DNA of 64,000 bases from Marivibrio halodurans (GTDB taxonomy: Bacteria > Pseudomonadota > Alphaproteobacteria > UBA8366 > Aestuariispiraceae): assembly GCF_017963645.1 (NCBI RefSeq), contig NZ_JAGMWN010000001.1, positions 682,001 through 746,000 of the forward strand. Reading direction: 5' to 3'. Within the stretch, counting starts at the first letter, position 1. Each line of letters opens with the position of its first letter. The translations under genes were made by a program, and so were the position numbers. A model generated the notes under the pieces. The model was given only the letters and a program-made list of their open reading frames with translations. It did not search any database and was not told where the DNA came from. This document shows, one piece after another, positions 29,401 through 38,278 of the stretch.

Positions 29401-29620
29401 GGTCGCCTTCTCTCTGGGCGTGCTGCCGTTGGTGTTGAGTTCCGGCGCCGGGTCGACCGGACGCAACGCGATCGGCTCCGGCGTGCTCGGCGGCACGCTC
29501 TCCGCGACCGTGCTGGGCGTTCTGTTCGTCCCGCTGTTCTTCGTCATCATCCGCAAGCTGATCCCGGTGCGCCCGCGCGAGGAACATGTAGGGCCGAGCG
29601 AGAAGCTACAGAGCGAGTAA
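26471..29620 (+). CDS. RND multidrug efflux permease (AcrB/MexB, HAE1 type)
   Basis: 1049 residues, full length. Typical start MARFFIDRPVFAWVISILIM, PN1/PC domains, proton-relay aspartates in AIGLLVDDAIVVVENVERIM near residue 405, and GLTGKNAILIVEFARERQ near 935. It forms a trimeric inner-membrane proton antiporter that exports hydrophobic drugs, dyes or detergents. It follows the adaptor by 36 nt as one operon under the divergent TetR, and a strong hairpin terminator follows. The outer-membrane partner must be encoded elsewhere. Confidence 0.96.
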   Translation: MARFFIDRPVFAWVISILIMGVGALAILILPVAQYPQIAPPSVTVTATYPGASAETVGNTVTQVIEQQMTGLDGMRYITSSSTSAGRSETTLTFETGTDPDIAQVQVQNKLAQATPLLPEPVQRQGITVRKSSAGFLMVVALISPDGSYSQVDLSDYLASNMADEFSRIEGVGNVRVFGSQYAMRIWLDPSKLAAYDLGPSDVVQAVSSENAQISAGSFGDLPAVENQQLNATITAQSLLRTPEDFEQIVLRAETDGGLVLLKDVARVEIGAETYQTIARYNRKPASGMAIQLASGANALETAEAVRARTEEFAQFFPEGIDYVIPYDTSPFVEISIDEVVKTLIEAIVLVFVVMFLFLQNWRATLIPTFAVPIVLLGTFGVLAAAGFSINTLTMLAMVLAIGLLVDDAIVVVENVERIMEEEGLPPREATRKSMGQITGALIGIALVLSAVFVPMAFFGGSTGVIYRQFAITIVSAMALSVLVALTLTPALCATLLKKHKENHDKRRGPFGWFNRGFGATQNGYTKGVGGIVRRPLRIGMIYLVLVGGMVWLFNTTPTGFLPEEDQGIMFVLAEAPTGATAGRTLESLKKVEDHFLETEEENVASLFTVVGFSFTGSGQNKGLGFIRLKDWEERTEPSQGVQAIAGRAYGALGQIRDAMIFPVVPPAVQELGNVSGFDLYLQARGGQTHEQLLEARGQLLAAAQQSAMIGSARPSGLQDAAQFRLDIDWRAAGAMGVNAEDVRDVLSIAWAGSYVNDFIDRGRIKRVYIQGEAGARSTPQDIERWRVKNANGDLVPFSNFATAQWVFGPQGLSRYNGVPAMQIQGSAAPGVSSGEAMAEMERLAGEVLPEGFDIAWTGLSYEERQSGDQAPMLYVLSLAAIFLCLAALYESWAIPFSVMLAMPIGALGALIGAKLGGFDNGVFFQVGLLTVIGLTGKNAILIVEFARERQEELGEPLLQAVKEAARQRFRPIIMTSVAFSLGVLPLVLSSGAGSTGRNAIGSGVLGGTLSATVLGVLFVPLFFVIIRKLIPVRPREEHVGPSEKLQSE

Positions 29621-29652
29621 CGGGCAGGCGACGCGCACGCGCGCCCCATGAA

Positions 29653-29692
29653 AAAGCGGCCGGTGCCCTTCGGTACCGGCCGCTTTCCTTTT
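29653..29692 (+). terminator. Intrinsic terminator of the RND operon
   Basis: A 12-bp perfect stem (AAAGCGGCCGGT with ACCGGCCGCTTT) around a 10-nt loop, followed by CCTTTT. It starts 33 nt after the pump stop codon. It also reads through the convergent 3' end of the MORN-like cluster but has no T-tract in that direction. Confidence 0.85.
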
Positions 29693-29745
29693 CCCAATGT
29701 CGCTTTCCCAGGGTCGCTTTCCCAGGGCTGCTTCCCCAGCGTCGC
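29690..29745. repeat. Four 14-bp tandem units
   Basis: Units of the form TTTCCCAGGGTCGC are repeated four times with a few changes, directly after the terminator and 18 bp before the 3' end of the next gene. Non-coding on both sides. Confidence 0.75.
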
Positions 29746-29762
29746 TCGCACGTCGCATCGTA

Positions 29763-31523
29763 CTATTCCCGGGCGAAATCCTTGCCGTTGATCGTCACGA
29801 CCCGGCCGTCATACGCGCATTCGGAATCACCGCTGGGGATGGTCGTCTCCCGCATCACATTGCCAGCCATGTCCTTATAGACCGCCGGGCCGTAATCGAA
29901 GCGCATACCGCCCCGCGTTCCGGCATAGGAGAAATCGACATCGAAGGTATAGGTCTCCGTGCCGCCATAGGTCTGCTGCCAGAAATGGCCGCGCCCCCCG
30001 CCATCGAATCGAAGGCGGCTGAGCCCGCCGTCGGCGACGAATGATCCCTCGACATCGGTGCAGCCGTCGACCGGCGTCATGGTCGTCGCGGCCGTCACGG
30101 TCTCCGGGGTCATGGCATCACTCGGGGCGCCATTGACGGCGCCATTCGCAGCGGTGGCCTCGGCCCGGGCGGCGGCTTCCCGCGCGGCCTCGACTGCCGC
30201 TGCTTCAGCGGCGGCTTCCTGGCGTGCCGTCTCCTCCGCCGCCGCCAGCCGCGCGGTCTCCTCCGCTTCGCGCTGGGCTTCCTGTTCAGCCACCCGGCGA
30301 TCCGCCATCCGGGCGTCGAATTCCTCCTTCGTGGCGACGGCGGTCCCCTCGACATAGAAACAAGTGTCCGGCGTGCCGTTCGGCAGAGTGCAGGAATAAG
30401 CGCCGTCGAAACCGCCCGTATCGATGCCGGGCGCCTCCAAGATGGTTACCCCATCCTCGCGGGTCAGCAGCCCCGGACCGACGGGAAAGCCGTCGCCGTC
30501 ATACGCGCCCTCCCATGCGGTGCCGTCCGGCCACCACATCAGCCCTTCGTCCGGCGTCAGGCCGTGATAGCGCCCCTCGAACGTCCGCCCGTCGGCCCAT
30601 TTGGTTCGGGTTCCCTCGACGACAGACCCATCCGCGCCGATCGCCCCGTCGACCCGCCGGCCATCCGTCGGCACCGGCATGCCGATGGGACGCCCGTCGA
30701 TGACGGTCGCCGGGTCGATTACCGCGACCTCGTAATCGCCGTGCATCACCCGCATCCGACCTTCGCCCGCCGGCATTCCCTGATGTCGGGGACCTTCATA
30801 GAGACCGGTCAAGCCGGCTCCCAGATCGATCCGCAACGGCTCGAACGCCTGATGCACTCCCAGGATTCGGATCGGTGCCGTCTCCGCCTCCGCGCGCGCG
30901 GACTCCGTCGCGTCATAGAGATCGACGCTGTTCGAGAAGAAGCCGATATCGACATAGTAAATGGTCGGTCGATCGGCCGATATCTCGACCCATTCATCGC
31001 GTTTCAGCACATCGTCCTGGAATATTCGCACCCGATAGCGGTCGGGCCAGAGATCGACCCGCTGGCTCTGCCCTTCATAGACGGGGCCAACCATCATGGG
31101 ACGCAGCCCCGGCGTGCGTTCCGCCATCAGGATCTGGGCGTACCAAGGAAAATAGTAACTGCCGGCCCCAGCCGGCGAGACGATCAGATGCAGCCTTCCC
31201 GGCGCGAGCGGATCGACCGCGTCCCCGGCCATGACGGATGCGGTGTCGGCAGTGGCAGTGGCAGGGGCAGTGGCGTCGCCACTATCGGCCGAAGCCGCGG
31301 AATTGGTGCCACCGAGGCCGGGAAAGGCACCATCGGCCGTTTGGCAGGCGGCCAACAGGCCGAGCGCCAGGAGACACGACAATCCACGACGAACCCGGGA
31401 GCGGCGCCGCGACCGAACATCCCGCGAGCCTAGACCCAGGATCGCATCGACGCCGAGACCATCATTCCCGTCCGGTGTCGGGTTTCCGATCGCACCGATC
31501 AGGACCGATAGAATTCGCACCAT
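29763..31523 (-). CDS. MORN-like repeat lipoprotein, cluster gene 3
   Basis: 586 residues from ATG 31523 (AGGAAG 9 nt upstream). A long basic leader precedes a lipoprotein signal, CLLALGLLAACQTADG, with Cys near residue 65. Next comes a beta domain (LHLIVSPAGAGSYYF to WVEISADRPTIYYVDIGFF), then MORN-like repeats (GRTFEGRYHGLTPDEGLMWW, DGTAWEGAYDGDGFPVGPG), an Ala/Glu coiled coil (EEFDARMADRRVAEQEAQRE and onward, about residues 420-500) and a C-terminal beta domain with SFVADGGLSRLRFDGGGRG. I do not recognise the whole protein. Probably an envelope lipoprotein. It follows cluster gene 2 by 104 nt. The unusually long leader is odd. Confidence 0.7.
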   Translation of the reverse strand: MVRILSVLIGAIGNPTPDGNDGLGVDAILGLGSRDVRSRRRSRVRRGLSCLLALGLLAACQTADGAFPGLGGTNSAASADSGDATAPATATADTASVMAGDAVDPLAPGRLHLIVSPAGAGSYYFPWYAQILMAERTPGLRPMMVGPVYEGQSQRVDLWPDRYRVRIFQDDVLKRDEWVEISADRPTIYYVDIGFFSNSVDLYDATESARAEAETAPIRILGVHQAFEPLRIDLGAGLTGLYEGPRHQGMPAGEGRMRVMHGDYEVAVIDPATVIDGRPIGMPVPTDGRRVDGAIGADGSVVEGTRTKWADGRTFEGRYHGLTPDEGLMWWPDGTAWEGAYDGDGFPVGPGLLTREDGVTILEAPGIDTGGFDGAYSCTLPNGTPDTCFYVEGTAVATKEEFDARMADRRVAEQEAQREAEETARLAAAEETARQEAAAEAAAVEAAREAAARAEATAANGAVNGAPSDAMTPETVTAATTMTPVDGCTDVEGSFVADGGLSRLRFDGGGRGHFWQQTYGGTETYTFDVDFSYAGTRGGMRFDYGPAVYKDMAGNVMRETTIPSGDSECAYDGRVVTINGKDFARE

Positions 31524-31627
31524 ATTGTGGATCTTCCTATCCCTCATTGTTGCATGCGCCCCTCGCAGCCTGCGCCGACTTGTCGGTGCGCATAGTAAAG
31601 CGGGCGCATGCCGCGCCACGGGGTGCA

Positions 31628-32602
31628 TCAGTCAGACGGACAATCGACCGCCTTCACGATCTCTCCATGCTGATAACAATTTCGGATGGTTGGGATATCC
31701 TCGGCATAGATTTCCTGCCACCCGTGCAAGTCGCCGTCCTTCATATGGATCTTCCCGGCAAGTCGTCCCTCATGGAAGCTCTCCATGACCGTATGATGCG
31801 CGTCGATCGACAGGATGCGGAACGACAAGGCGCCGTCATGATAGGATTCCGTCATCGGAAGGCCGTTCGGATCGGGCGTGACGACGGATACGGAAACGAT
31901 GTGCTTCACCGACCCGACGGAGAAGCCGACGGTCGGGGTCGTCTGCCGCCCATCGGGCAACCATCCCCCGCCATAGCCGGCCCCGTAATAGGTTTCGGCC
32001 GCATCCTCGGTGAAGCGCCGTTCCACCCGTTCGCCGTTCAACAGACGCTGATAGATGGTGTTGCGCATTTGGTTGAAATAGGTCGGGTCTCCCACCGGTT
32101 CCCCATTCACGAAGACACTGGATGTGCGATAGGTGAGGAGGCTATCGCTCTCCATCCCATTCTGGATATCGCTGACGGTCCAGGTGCGCAGGATCATCTC
32201 GACCGGGCCATTCAGGAGGCCGTCGCGGGGGCATTCGCCGTCGATCATGGAAAGGACGACCTCCCGACGTATGGCCTTTTCGTTGAACTTACGCATGGAC
32301 GCCGTGTTATAGGTGCGCTCATAGGCGGTCGGCCCGACCGCCGCGCGGGCCAGTTCATCGGGCCCGCCCGGGCATATCGTTCCCTGGGCGGGATCGAAGG
32401 TGGCGTCTTCCGCCTCCAAGAGACGGTTCAGGTCCTGCAAGGCCCGCTCCACGTAAGGAGAGGCCGCCACCGGAATCTCGCCGAGGCTTCGCAACGGCTT
32501 GGAATGCGCCGTGCCGCACAGGACGGGCACGAAGAGAAGGGCCGGCAGGAGCGGCAAGAAGCGGCGGAAATTCACGCCTTGAAGTGCGTTGCACATGGTC
32601 AT
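31628..32602 (-). CDS. Exported MORN-like protein, cluster gene 2
   Basis: 324 residues from ATG 32602, whose A is shared with the TGA stop of cluster gene 1 (TGATG), a sign of translational coupling; an upstream reading was rejected for this reason. A Sec signal peptide (RFLPLLPALLFVPVLCGTAHS) leads the protein. The C-terminal end has toxin-antitoxin YwqK/MORN-like strands (SFHEGRLAGKIHMKDGDLHG, then NCYQHGEIVKAVDC). The middle is unrecognised but contains YNTASMRKFNEKAIRREV. Likely periplasmic; part of a three-gene envelope set. Confidence 0.68.
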   Translation of the reverse strand: MTMCNALQGVNFRRFLPLLPALLFVPVLCGTAHSKPLRSLGEIPVAASPYVERALQDLNRLLEAEDATFDPAQGTICPGGPDELARAAVGPTAYERTYNTASMRKFNEKAIRREVVLSMIDGECPRDGLLNGPVEMILRTWTVSDIQNGMESDSLLTYRTSSVFVNGEPVGDPTYFNQMRNTIYQRLLNGERVERRFTEDAAETYYGAGYGGGWLPDGRQTTPTVGFSVGSVKHIVSVSVVTPDPNGLPMTESYHDGALSFRILSIDAHHTVMESFHEGRLAGKIHMKDGDLHGWQEIYAEDIPTIRNCYQHGEIVKAVDCPSD

Positions 32603-33804
32603 CACTCGCTGCATTGAGGCGATCCGCAAGCGCTGCTGCACTGGCTGGCGATTGAGGCGAAATCATCCACGAGGTTGCAGGAATAGACCCGCGTCATCGC
32701 TTGCTTCGCACTCAGGCAGGCGGAAGTCTTGTAGGTGATGGTGACGGTGGAGGACATTCCACTGGGGCAGGTGAAGCTGTATTGCGTGCTTTGGCGGGGC
32801 GACGCACTCGCCGCCTGCATGCCCGCGCCGCCCGTGGTCGAGGACGTGCCGCCGTTCGTCCCCCGCGCCGCCATGCCCGCATCCAATGCCGAGCTGTCGC
32901 CGGTCAGGATCGAGGAAAAGCCGGTGACCCCGCCATCCGGCGCGACGGTGCTGGAAGGATACCCACCCGTGCTGTTCGAAGCGATCTCGGCCAGCGCGCT
33001 CGACTCGCCCCCGCTCATCACGTCCTGGAACAGGGCGGCCCCGATCTCCAGTTGATCCGTGCCTGGAATATCGGAGGTCGCGATCATCAGCCCGCCCAAC
33101 CCCATGGATAGCACCTGGCCGAAGCTGAAGAGCGACCCGCTATCGGCGGCGGCCGCCGCCTCGGCTTGGGCACGGCGCAGCTCCTCCTCCCGATATTGCC
33201 TGATCTGGGCCTCGTACTGCCTTTCGACCTTCTGCAGATAGGCGGGGGTCGCCTTGTAGAAGGTCAGCGGCTGGTTCGGATAGACATCTTCCGCGATATA
33301 GATGCCCTTATCGACGCTACCGTCGGGCCGGGTATAGGTCCCGATCATCGCATAGGTGCCCGTCGTCCAATACCCATTCGGCTTGTCTTGTAGATATTTG
33401 AAATCCCCGCGATAGATCCCCTTCCCTTGAAACGCGGATTCGGACCGGTACGTCCCCCGCGCATAGGCATAGCGGATATTGTCGTCATAGGGGCTGGAGT
33501 AGGTTTCCCACCGGCCTTCGAAAACATCCATATCGCGCGATGTTATTCCTTCTAGCGGCCGTTTTCCCCCTTCCAGGGCGGCCTGCTGAATAGCCTCTAT
33601 CGGCAAGGTGTCCTGCCATTGGAGTTGCCGTTTCTTCTCTTCCTTCAAGGCCGCGCGCGCCTCTTGATCGGCCTCCAGCTTCGCCCGTTCCTCGTCGGTC
33701 TGCCCGGCATAAATGTCAAAGCCGCCCATCGGATCGTGGCAAGCCACGAGCGATATCAGGAGCAAGGCGAAAAGCCCGCACCGTTGAAATTCTCTTTTCA
33801 TCAT
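32602..33804 (-). CDS. MORN-like lipoprotein, cluster gene 1
   Basis: 400 residues with an evident lipoprotein signal: LFALLLISLVACHD, lipid-anchored Cys22. An acidic/basic helical stretch (TDEERAKLEADQEARAALKE) follows, then MORN-like strands (SAFQGKGIYRGDFKYLQDKP, GYWTTGTYAMIGTYTRPDGS), a coiled-coil (KVERQYEAQIRQYREEELRR), a Gly/Ser-rich linker and a Cys-rich C-terminus with six cysteines (from FTCPSGMSS to CGSPQCSE). Unrecognised as a whole. First gene of the cluster; its stop overlaps the start of gene 2. Confidence 0.7.
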   Translation of the reverse strand: MMKREFQRCGLFALLLISLVACHDPMGGFDIYAGQTDEERAKLEADQEARAALKEEKKRQLQWQDTLPIEAIQQAALEGGKRPLEGITSRDMDVFEGRWETYSSPYDDNIRYAYARGTYRSESAFQGKGIYRGDFKYLQDKPNGYWTTGTYAMIGTYTRPDGSVDKGIYIAEDVYPNQPLTFYKATPAYLQKVERQYEAQIRQYREEELRRAQAEAAAAADSGSLFSFGQVLSMGLGGLMIATSDIPGTDQLEIGAALFQDVMSGGESSALAEIASNSTGGYPSSTVAPDGGVTGFSSILTGDSSALDAGMAARGTNGGTSSTTGGAGMQAASASPRQSTQYSFTCPSGMSSTVTITYKTSACLSAKQAMTRVYSCNLVDDFASIASQCSSACGSPQCSE

Positions 33805-34126
33805 GTCCAGTCTCTAACAATCCGGATACGCCTGAAACTGGCGGGCCGGTCATCTCGGAAGGAAGAAAGACGCCCGTCGGCCGACACGGCATCCGACCCA
33901 GGAAAGCGTGACCACGCATCCGCGCTCCGCGCGCCACGTCCCCCCACGACGAAGGAGCATCCACGCGCACCGAGCGGCCTTGCCTAGCCACTGGGTCCAT
34001 CGACGTGCCTCCGTCGCACGACGATGACCTATCTTTCGCCGTGACGTTCAACCTGTCCAGTGGAAAGCCGCGCCCCGGTAATCGACGGGAGGGCGGCGCC
34101 GGACAAGAACCGCGCGGCGGAGGCCG
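33805..34126. other. Intergenic region between the MORN-like cluster and the chemoreceptor gene
   Basis: 322 bp without a supported gene. It should hold the promoter of the MORN-like cluster on the minus strand, but I see no clear -35/-10 pair, strong palindrome or T-tract. Confidence 0.6.
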
Positions 34127-36235
34127 CTATGCCTCGTCGACGATCTTCTTGAGAGCCGCCTGAAGCGTCGCCAGCCGCTCCGACACCTCGCCGGAGCGGG
34201 CGCGCACGGCGGACGCATGCTCGCCAACGGCGGTGGAGACCTCGGAGACTTCCGCGATATCCGCGGTCACGCGGCGGGTTTGCTCCGCCGCCTGCTCGAC
34301 ATGCTCGATGATGGAGCGGGCGGCCTCGCCGCGTTCGCGCACCGTCACGGATATCCTGCGGGATATCGCGTTGACCTCCTCCACCGTGCTGGTCACCCCG
34401 GCGATCGCGCCGGCGGCGGCGTCGGTGCGCCCTTGCACGGCGCCGATCCGTTCGGTGACTTCCTCCGTCGCCTCGCTGGTCCGCGCGGCCAACGTCTTCA
34501 CCTCGTTGGCGACGACCGCGAACCCCTTCCCGGCCTCGCCCGCGCGCGCGGCCTCGATGGTGGCGTTGAGGGCAAGAAGATTGGTCTGATCGGAAATGCC
34601 CCGGATCATGTCGATCACCTCGCTGATCCGTTGCGCGTCGGAAACGAGAGCATGGATCGAGCCGGACGCGGTCTCCGCCGCCTCGGCCACGCGGCCGGTC
34701 GCGCCATCGGCCTTGTCGGCGAGGTCGGCAACCTCCTCGAAGGAGCGCACCACCTCCCCGGTCGCCTGCACGACATGATCGGTGCTGCGTGTCGCGGCCT
34801 GCGCGGCGCCCGCGACATCGCCCGCGCGCCGATTGGCATCCTCCGAGGCGTGACCAAGCCTGTCGGAAACCTCGGTCAGTTCGTTCATGCTGTACCGAAC
34901 GCCCTCGACGGTACTCTCCAATTCGCCATTCAAGCGGCCGGCCATGGCTTCCAGCCGATCCTTGATCTCCTGCTGCTGCGCCTCGGTACGCGCGACCTCC
35001 TCGCGGCGGCGGGCGTCCTCTTCCGCGCGCATACGCTCCAGTTCCCGGCGCGCCGTGCGCAGATCACCGAGCGCGGTCGCCATCGCCCCCATTTCATCCC
35101 GACCGGTGCGGGGGATATCGACATCCGTGTCGCCGCGCCCAATCCGGGTCATGGCATCCGCCATCCCCGTCAGGGGCCGAAAGACGACCGCGCGCATCAG
35201 CCCATACCCCAAGGCCCAGGCCAGGACGAAGACCGCGATCATCACCACCAGCGCCTCGTTCCGTGCATCCTCCACGGCCTTATAGAAGACACTGCTATCC
35301 CGGGTTACCGCCGCGCGCGCCCAAACCTGTCCCGTGTCGGCGGGAATATCCACCGTGATCGGCACACCGCTTTCGGCCGTGTCGGTGGGCTCGACGATCG
35401 TCGCGGAATTCGCGCCTTCGCCGTTCCCTTCCGCCACTTGGGGGCCGTCCCCCCCGCCCTCCGGGCTGGCGGCCGACCGCATCGCCTCGTCCAGGATCAC
35501 CGTTCCGTCCGTGGTCAACAGTCGGAAATCGCCGCCCATGGCGCGCGCCAGCCCGTTCAGCGCGGCGGTCGGGTCGCTCACCACCTCCAGAAATCCGTCA
35601 ACACGGAACCCGCCGATCGGGGTGATCACGCTATGCACGGGCCGGCCGTCCCCGGTCCGCCAGAGGAAGCTGATCGGCTTGCGCTGGGCCGCCTTGTCGC
35701 GAGCCAGAAGCTGCGTGCGCACCGAGGTATCGGCGGTCACGCTTTCCTCGATCCCCTTCTCGCCATGGGCCAACGGCTGAAGATCCTTGTCCAGGGCGAT
35801 CGCCCCGACAAGTTGGAAGGTCCCCTGGGTCACCAGCATGTCGTTGAAAAGGAAATTGGTCTCGACGCCGAGCCGCTCCGCGTCCTGCTCGCGCGCGGCG
35901 CCGGCCAACGCCTGGACACGCGCCCATTCGCCCGCGATCTGTTCCGCCCGTTCGGTATATTGCGTGCGAACCCGGTCCTCGATCAGGATACGCAAGGTTT
36001 CCGCCGAACTGGCGCTCAGCGTTTCCATCGCCAACCGAGCCGCGCTGTTGCTGCCCCACAGCGTGGCGCCGATCGCGCCGATGGTCACCACCAACCCGAT
36101 CACGAGCAAGACCGCGCGCATCGTCACCCGCGCCCGCATACGCCGGCTTAGTGTCCCGGCCGCGTCACCCTTACTATCGGGCCCGGAGGATTCGGCATCG
36201 AAGTCGTCCGATAGGACGGGAATGTCGGCGGGCAT
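34127..36235 (-). CDS. Methyl-accepting chemotaxis protein
   Basis: 702 residues. Transmembrane helix 1 lies near residues 40-62 ([20 protein letters not shown]), a periplasmic sensor of about 265 residues follows, helix 2 near 328-350 ([19 protein letters not shown]), then HAMP ([20 protein letters not shown]) and the signalling domain with the conserved hairpin [20 protein letters not shown] near 565. No C-terminal CheR-tethering pentapeptide. The sensor contains a low-complexity Gly/Glu insertion ([18 protein letters not shown]). The ligand is unknown. It stands alone, with no che genes in the window. Confidence 0.93.
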   Translation of the reverse strand: MPADIPVLSDDFDAESSGPDSKGDAAGTLSRRMRARVTMRAVLLVIGLVVTIGAIGATLWGSNSAARLAMETLSASSAETLRILIEDRVRTQYTERAEQIAGEWARVQALAGAAREQDAERLGVETNFLFNDMLVTQGTFQLVGAIALDKDLQPLAHGEKGIEESVTADTSVRTQLLARDKAAQRKPISFLWRTGDGRPVHSVITPIGGFRVDGFLEVVSDPTAALNGLARAMGGDFRLLTTDGTVILDEAMRSAASPEGGGDGPQVAEGNGEGANSATIVEPTDTAESGVPITVDIPADTGQVWARAAVTRDSSVFYKAVEDARNEALVVMIAVFVLAWALGYGLMRAVVFRPLTGMADAMTRIGRGDTDVDIPRTGRDEMGAMATALGDLRTARRELERMRAEEDARRREEVARTEAQQQEIKDRLEAMAGRLNGELESTVEGVRYSMNELTEVSDRLGHASEDANRRAGDVAGAAQAATRSTDHVVQATGEVVRSFEEVADLADKADGATGRVAEAAETASGSIHALVSDAQRISEVIDMIRGISDQTNLLALNATIEAARAGEAGKGFAVVANEVKTLAARTSEATEEVTERIGAVQGRTDAAAGAIAGVTSTVEEVNAISRRISVTVRERGEAARSIIEHVEQAAEQTRRVTADIAEVSEVSTAVGEHASAVRARSGEVSERLATLQAALKKIVDEA

Positions 36236-36313
36236 GGGCGGCGCTGATCCTTTCGGGTTCGAGAAGCCGAAGGGCTATACTGCACCGCAGCATGCGAACG
36301 AAACCATAAAAAA

Positions 36314-36331
36314 ATTGTTAATACAAACAAT
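36314..36331. promoter_or_regulatory. AT-rich inverted repeat upstream of the chemoreceptor gene
   Basis: Arms ATTGTT and AACAAT around an AATACA centre, in an AT-rich patch about 80 nt before the chemoreceptor start. It could be a regulator site or part of the promoter; there is a single TTAA but not a second one at CtrA spacing. Confidence 0.3.
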
Positions 36332-36479
36332 CATGAGATGATTTACTTACCCTATTTTGCACGTTTTGGGCGGGGCTGCTCCAGCTTGTCGGCCTCCGAC
36401 GACGTGCCCGGCACATGGACGCGGGAATAAGGAAGTTCGGACGCCAAGAACCTCCAAGTTCCCCGAATGAAGACGACAC

Positions 36480-38270
36480 CTAGGCATAGAGCGCGGCGAT
36501 CTCCTCGGCATATTTCTCGGCGATATTGGCGCGGCGCACCTTCATGGTGGCGGTGACCTCGTCGTCGTCGTGGTCCAGCTCCTTGGTCAGCAGATGGAAC
36601 CGCCGTATATGGGCGACCTGGGCCAGGGTATCGTTGGCCTTGCCGATCTCCGTGCCGATCAGGTCGCGGACGGCTTGGTTCTCCGCCAGGCTGCGGTAGT
36701 TGGTATAGGCGAGGCCCTTTTCCTCCGCCCATTTCCCGACGGTATCCAAGTCGACCTGGATCAGGGCGGAGACATATTTGCGCCCTTCGCCGATGACGAT
36801 GCATTCCTTGATGAAGGGGCTTCCCTTGACCGTGTTCTCGATCTCCGAGGGGCTGAGATTCTTACCGCCCGCGGTAATCATGATATCCTTCAGGCGGTCG
36901 ACGATGCGGTATTGCTCCCCGGCTATGTCGGCGACGTCTCCGGTGTGCAGCCAGCCGTCGCGGAGTGTCGCGCGCGTCGCCTCCTCGTTCTTATAATAGC
37001 CCTTGAAGACAAGCGGCCCGCGCAGCAGCAGTTCCCCCATCTCGCCGATCCGGATTTCCGCGCCCTCGACCGCCGGGCCGACCGCGCCGACGACGATTTT
37101 CCCGGGATACTGGCCGGTGATCATGCCGGTCGTCTCGGTCTGGCCATAGACCTCCAGCAAGGGGACGCCGATCGTCCGGAAGAAGGCGACGATACCGCGC
37201 GGGATCGGCGCGGCCCCGGTAAGCGCGACGCGCGCGCGCCGCAGGCCGATGAAATTCTGAAGCGCCCGGAAGATCAGCAGGTAATAGAAGGCGAAGGTCA
37301 GCCGCTGGCCCAGCGTGCGCCGCTCGCGCGGGATTTCCGCGAAGGGCGCGCAGACACGAAGCGCATGCTCGAACAGCGCCTTGCGGTAGCCGCCGGCCTC
37401 CAGCAGCTTCACATGGATGGAGGCGTGCAGCTTCTCCCAGATGCGCGGCACGCCGAGGAAGCTGGTCGGCGCGACCTCCCGCAGATCTTCCTGAACGGTA
37501 CGCAGGCTCTCGCCGAAATTGACCGTCCCCCGGGCATAGAGGGGAGCCATGGTGGTGAACATCTGCTCCGCCACATGGCAGAGCGGCAGATAGGAGAGAT
37601 GCGTCGTCTCCGGCCCGGAGCCCAGACGCTCGATGATGGCGGCGGCCTCGGCGCGCATATTGCCCCAGGAAATCATCGCCCCCTTGGGCCGGCCGGTTGA
37701 GCCGGAGGTGTAGATGATCAGCGCGGTGTCGTCCAAACCCTGGCGGTCGATCCGACGGTCGATCTCCGCCGGATCGCGTGCCGCGCCCAGGGCCTCGATC
37801 TCCGCGAAGGAACGAATGATATCCCGCCGATAGTGGCGAAGCCCCTTCATGTCGATAACGACGATGCATTTCAGCCGGGGCAGGTCGTCCAGGCATTCCA
37901 GGACCTTGTCGGTCTGTTCCTGATCCTCGCAGACCACGATCTCCGCATCCGCATGGCCCAGGACGTAGGACACCTCAGCCGCCGGGCTGGTCGGATAGAC
38001 GCCGACGGCGACACCGCCCGCCATGCCGGCCGCGAATTGGGCGAGAACCCATTCGACCCGGTTCTCCGACAGGATGCCGAGATGGCCGCCATCGGAAAGA
38101 CCGGCGTCGAGAAGCCCCAACGCGAAGGCCCGGGCACGGTCGTGATAGGCGGCCCAGGTGATCGGATTCCAGATACCGAAGTCCTTCTGACGCAGGGCGA
38201 CCGCATCCGGTGCGTGACGCGCGTGCTCGCGCAGCATCTGGACCATGGTCAGTTCGGGAAGCGCGCTCAT
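36480..38270 (-). CDS. Long-chain acyl-CoA synthetase-type AMP-dependent ligase
   Basis: 596 residues from ATG 38270 (upstream GTG rejected). ANL-family adenylate-forming enzyme of the FAA1/FadD15 group: P-loop LIIYTSGSTGRPKGAMISWG near residue 185, LEVYGQTETTGMITG near 380, HTGDVADIAGEQYRIVDRLKD near 455 and the catalytic Lys region VTATMKVRRANI near 580. It makes an acyl-CoA from an acid, ATP and CoA. It is the last gene of the ABC transporter operon, 8 nt after livF, so the imported acid is probably its substrate. Confidence 0.9.
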   Translation of the reverse strand: MSALPELTMVQMLREHARHAPDAVALRQKDFGIWNPITWAAYHDRARAFALGLLDAGLSDGGHLGILSENRVEWVLAQFAAGMAGGVAVGVYPTSPAAEVSYVLGHADAEIVVCEDQEQTDKVLECLDDLPRLKCIVVIDMKGLRHYRRDIIRSFAEIEALGAARDPAEIDRRIDRQGLDDTALIIYTSGSTGRPKGAMISWGNMRAEAAAIIERLGSGPETTHLSYLPLCHVAEQMFTTMAPLYARGTVNFGESLRTVQEDLREVAPTSFLGVPRIWEKLHASIHVKLLEAGGYRKALFEHALRVCAPFAEIPRERRTLGQRLTFAFYYLLIFRALQNFIGLRRARVALTGAAPIPRGIVAFFRTIGVPLLEVYGQTETTGMITGQYPGKIVVGAVGPAVEGAEIRIGEMGELLLRGPLVFKGYYKNEEATRATLRDGWLHTGDVADIAGEQYRIVDRLKDIMITAGGKNLSPSEIENTVKGSPFIKECIVIGEGRKYVSALIQVDLDTVGKWAEEKGLAYTNYRSLAENQAVRDLIGTEIGKANDTLAQVAHIRRFHLLTKELDHDDDEVTATMKVRRANIAEKYAEEIAALYA

Positions 38271-38278
38271 GCCGGTCC

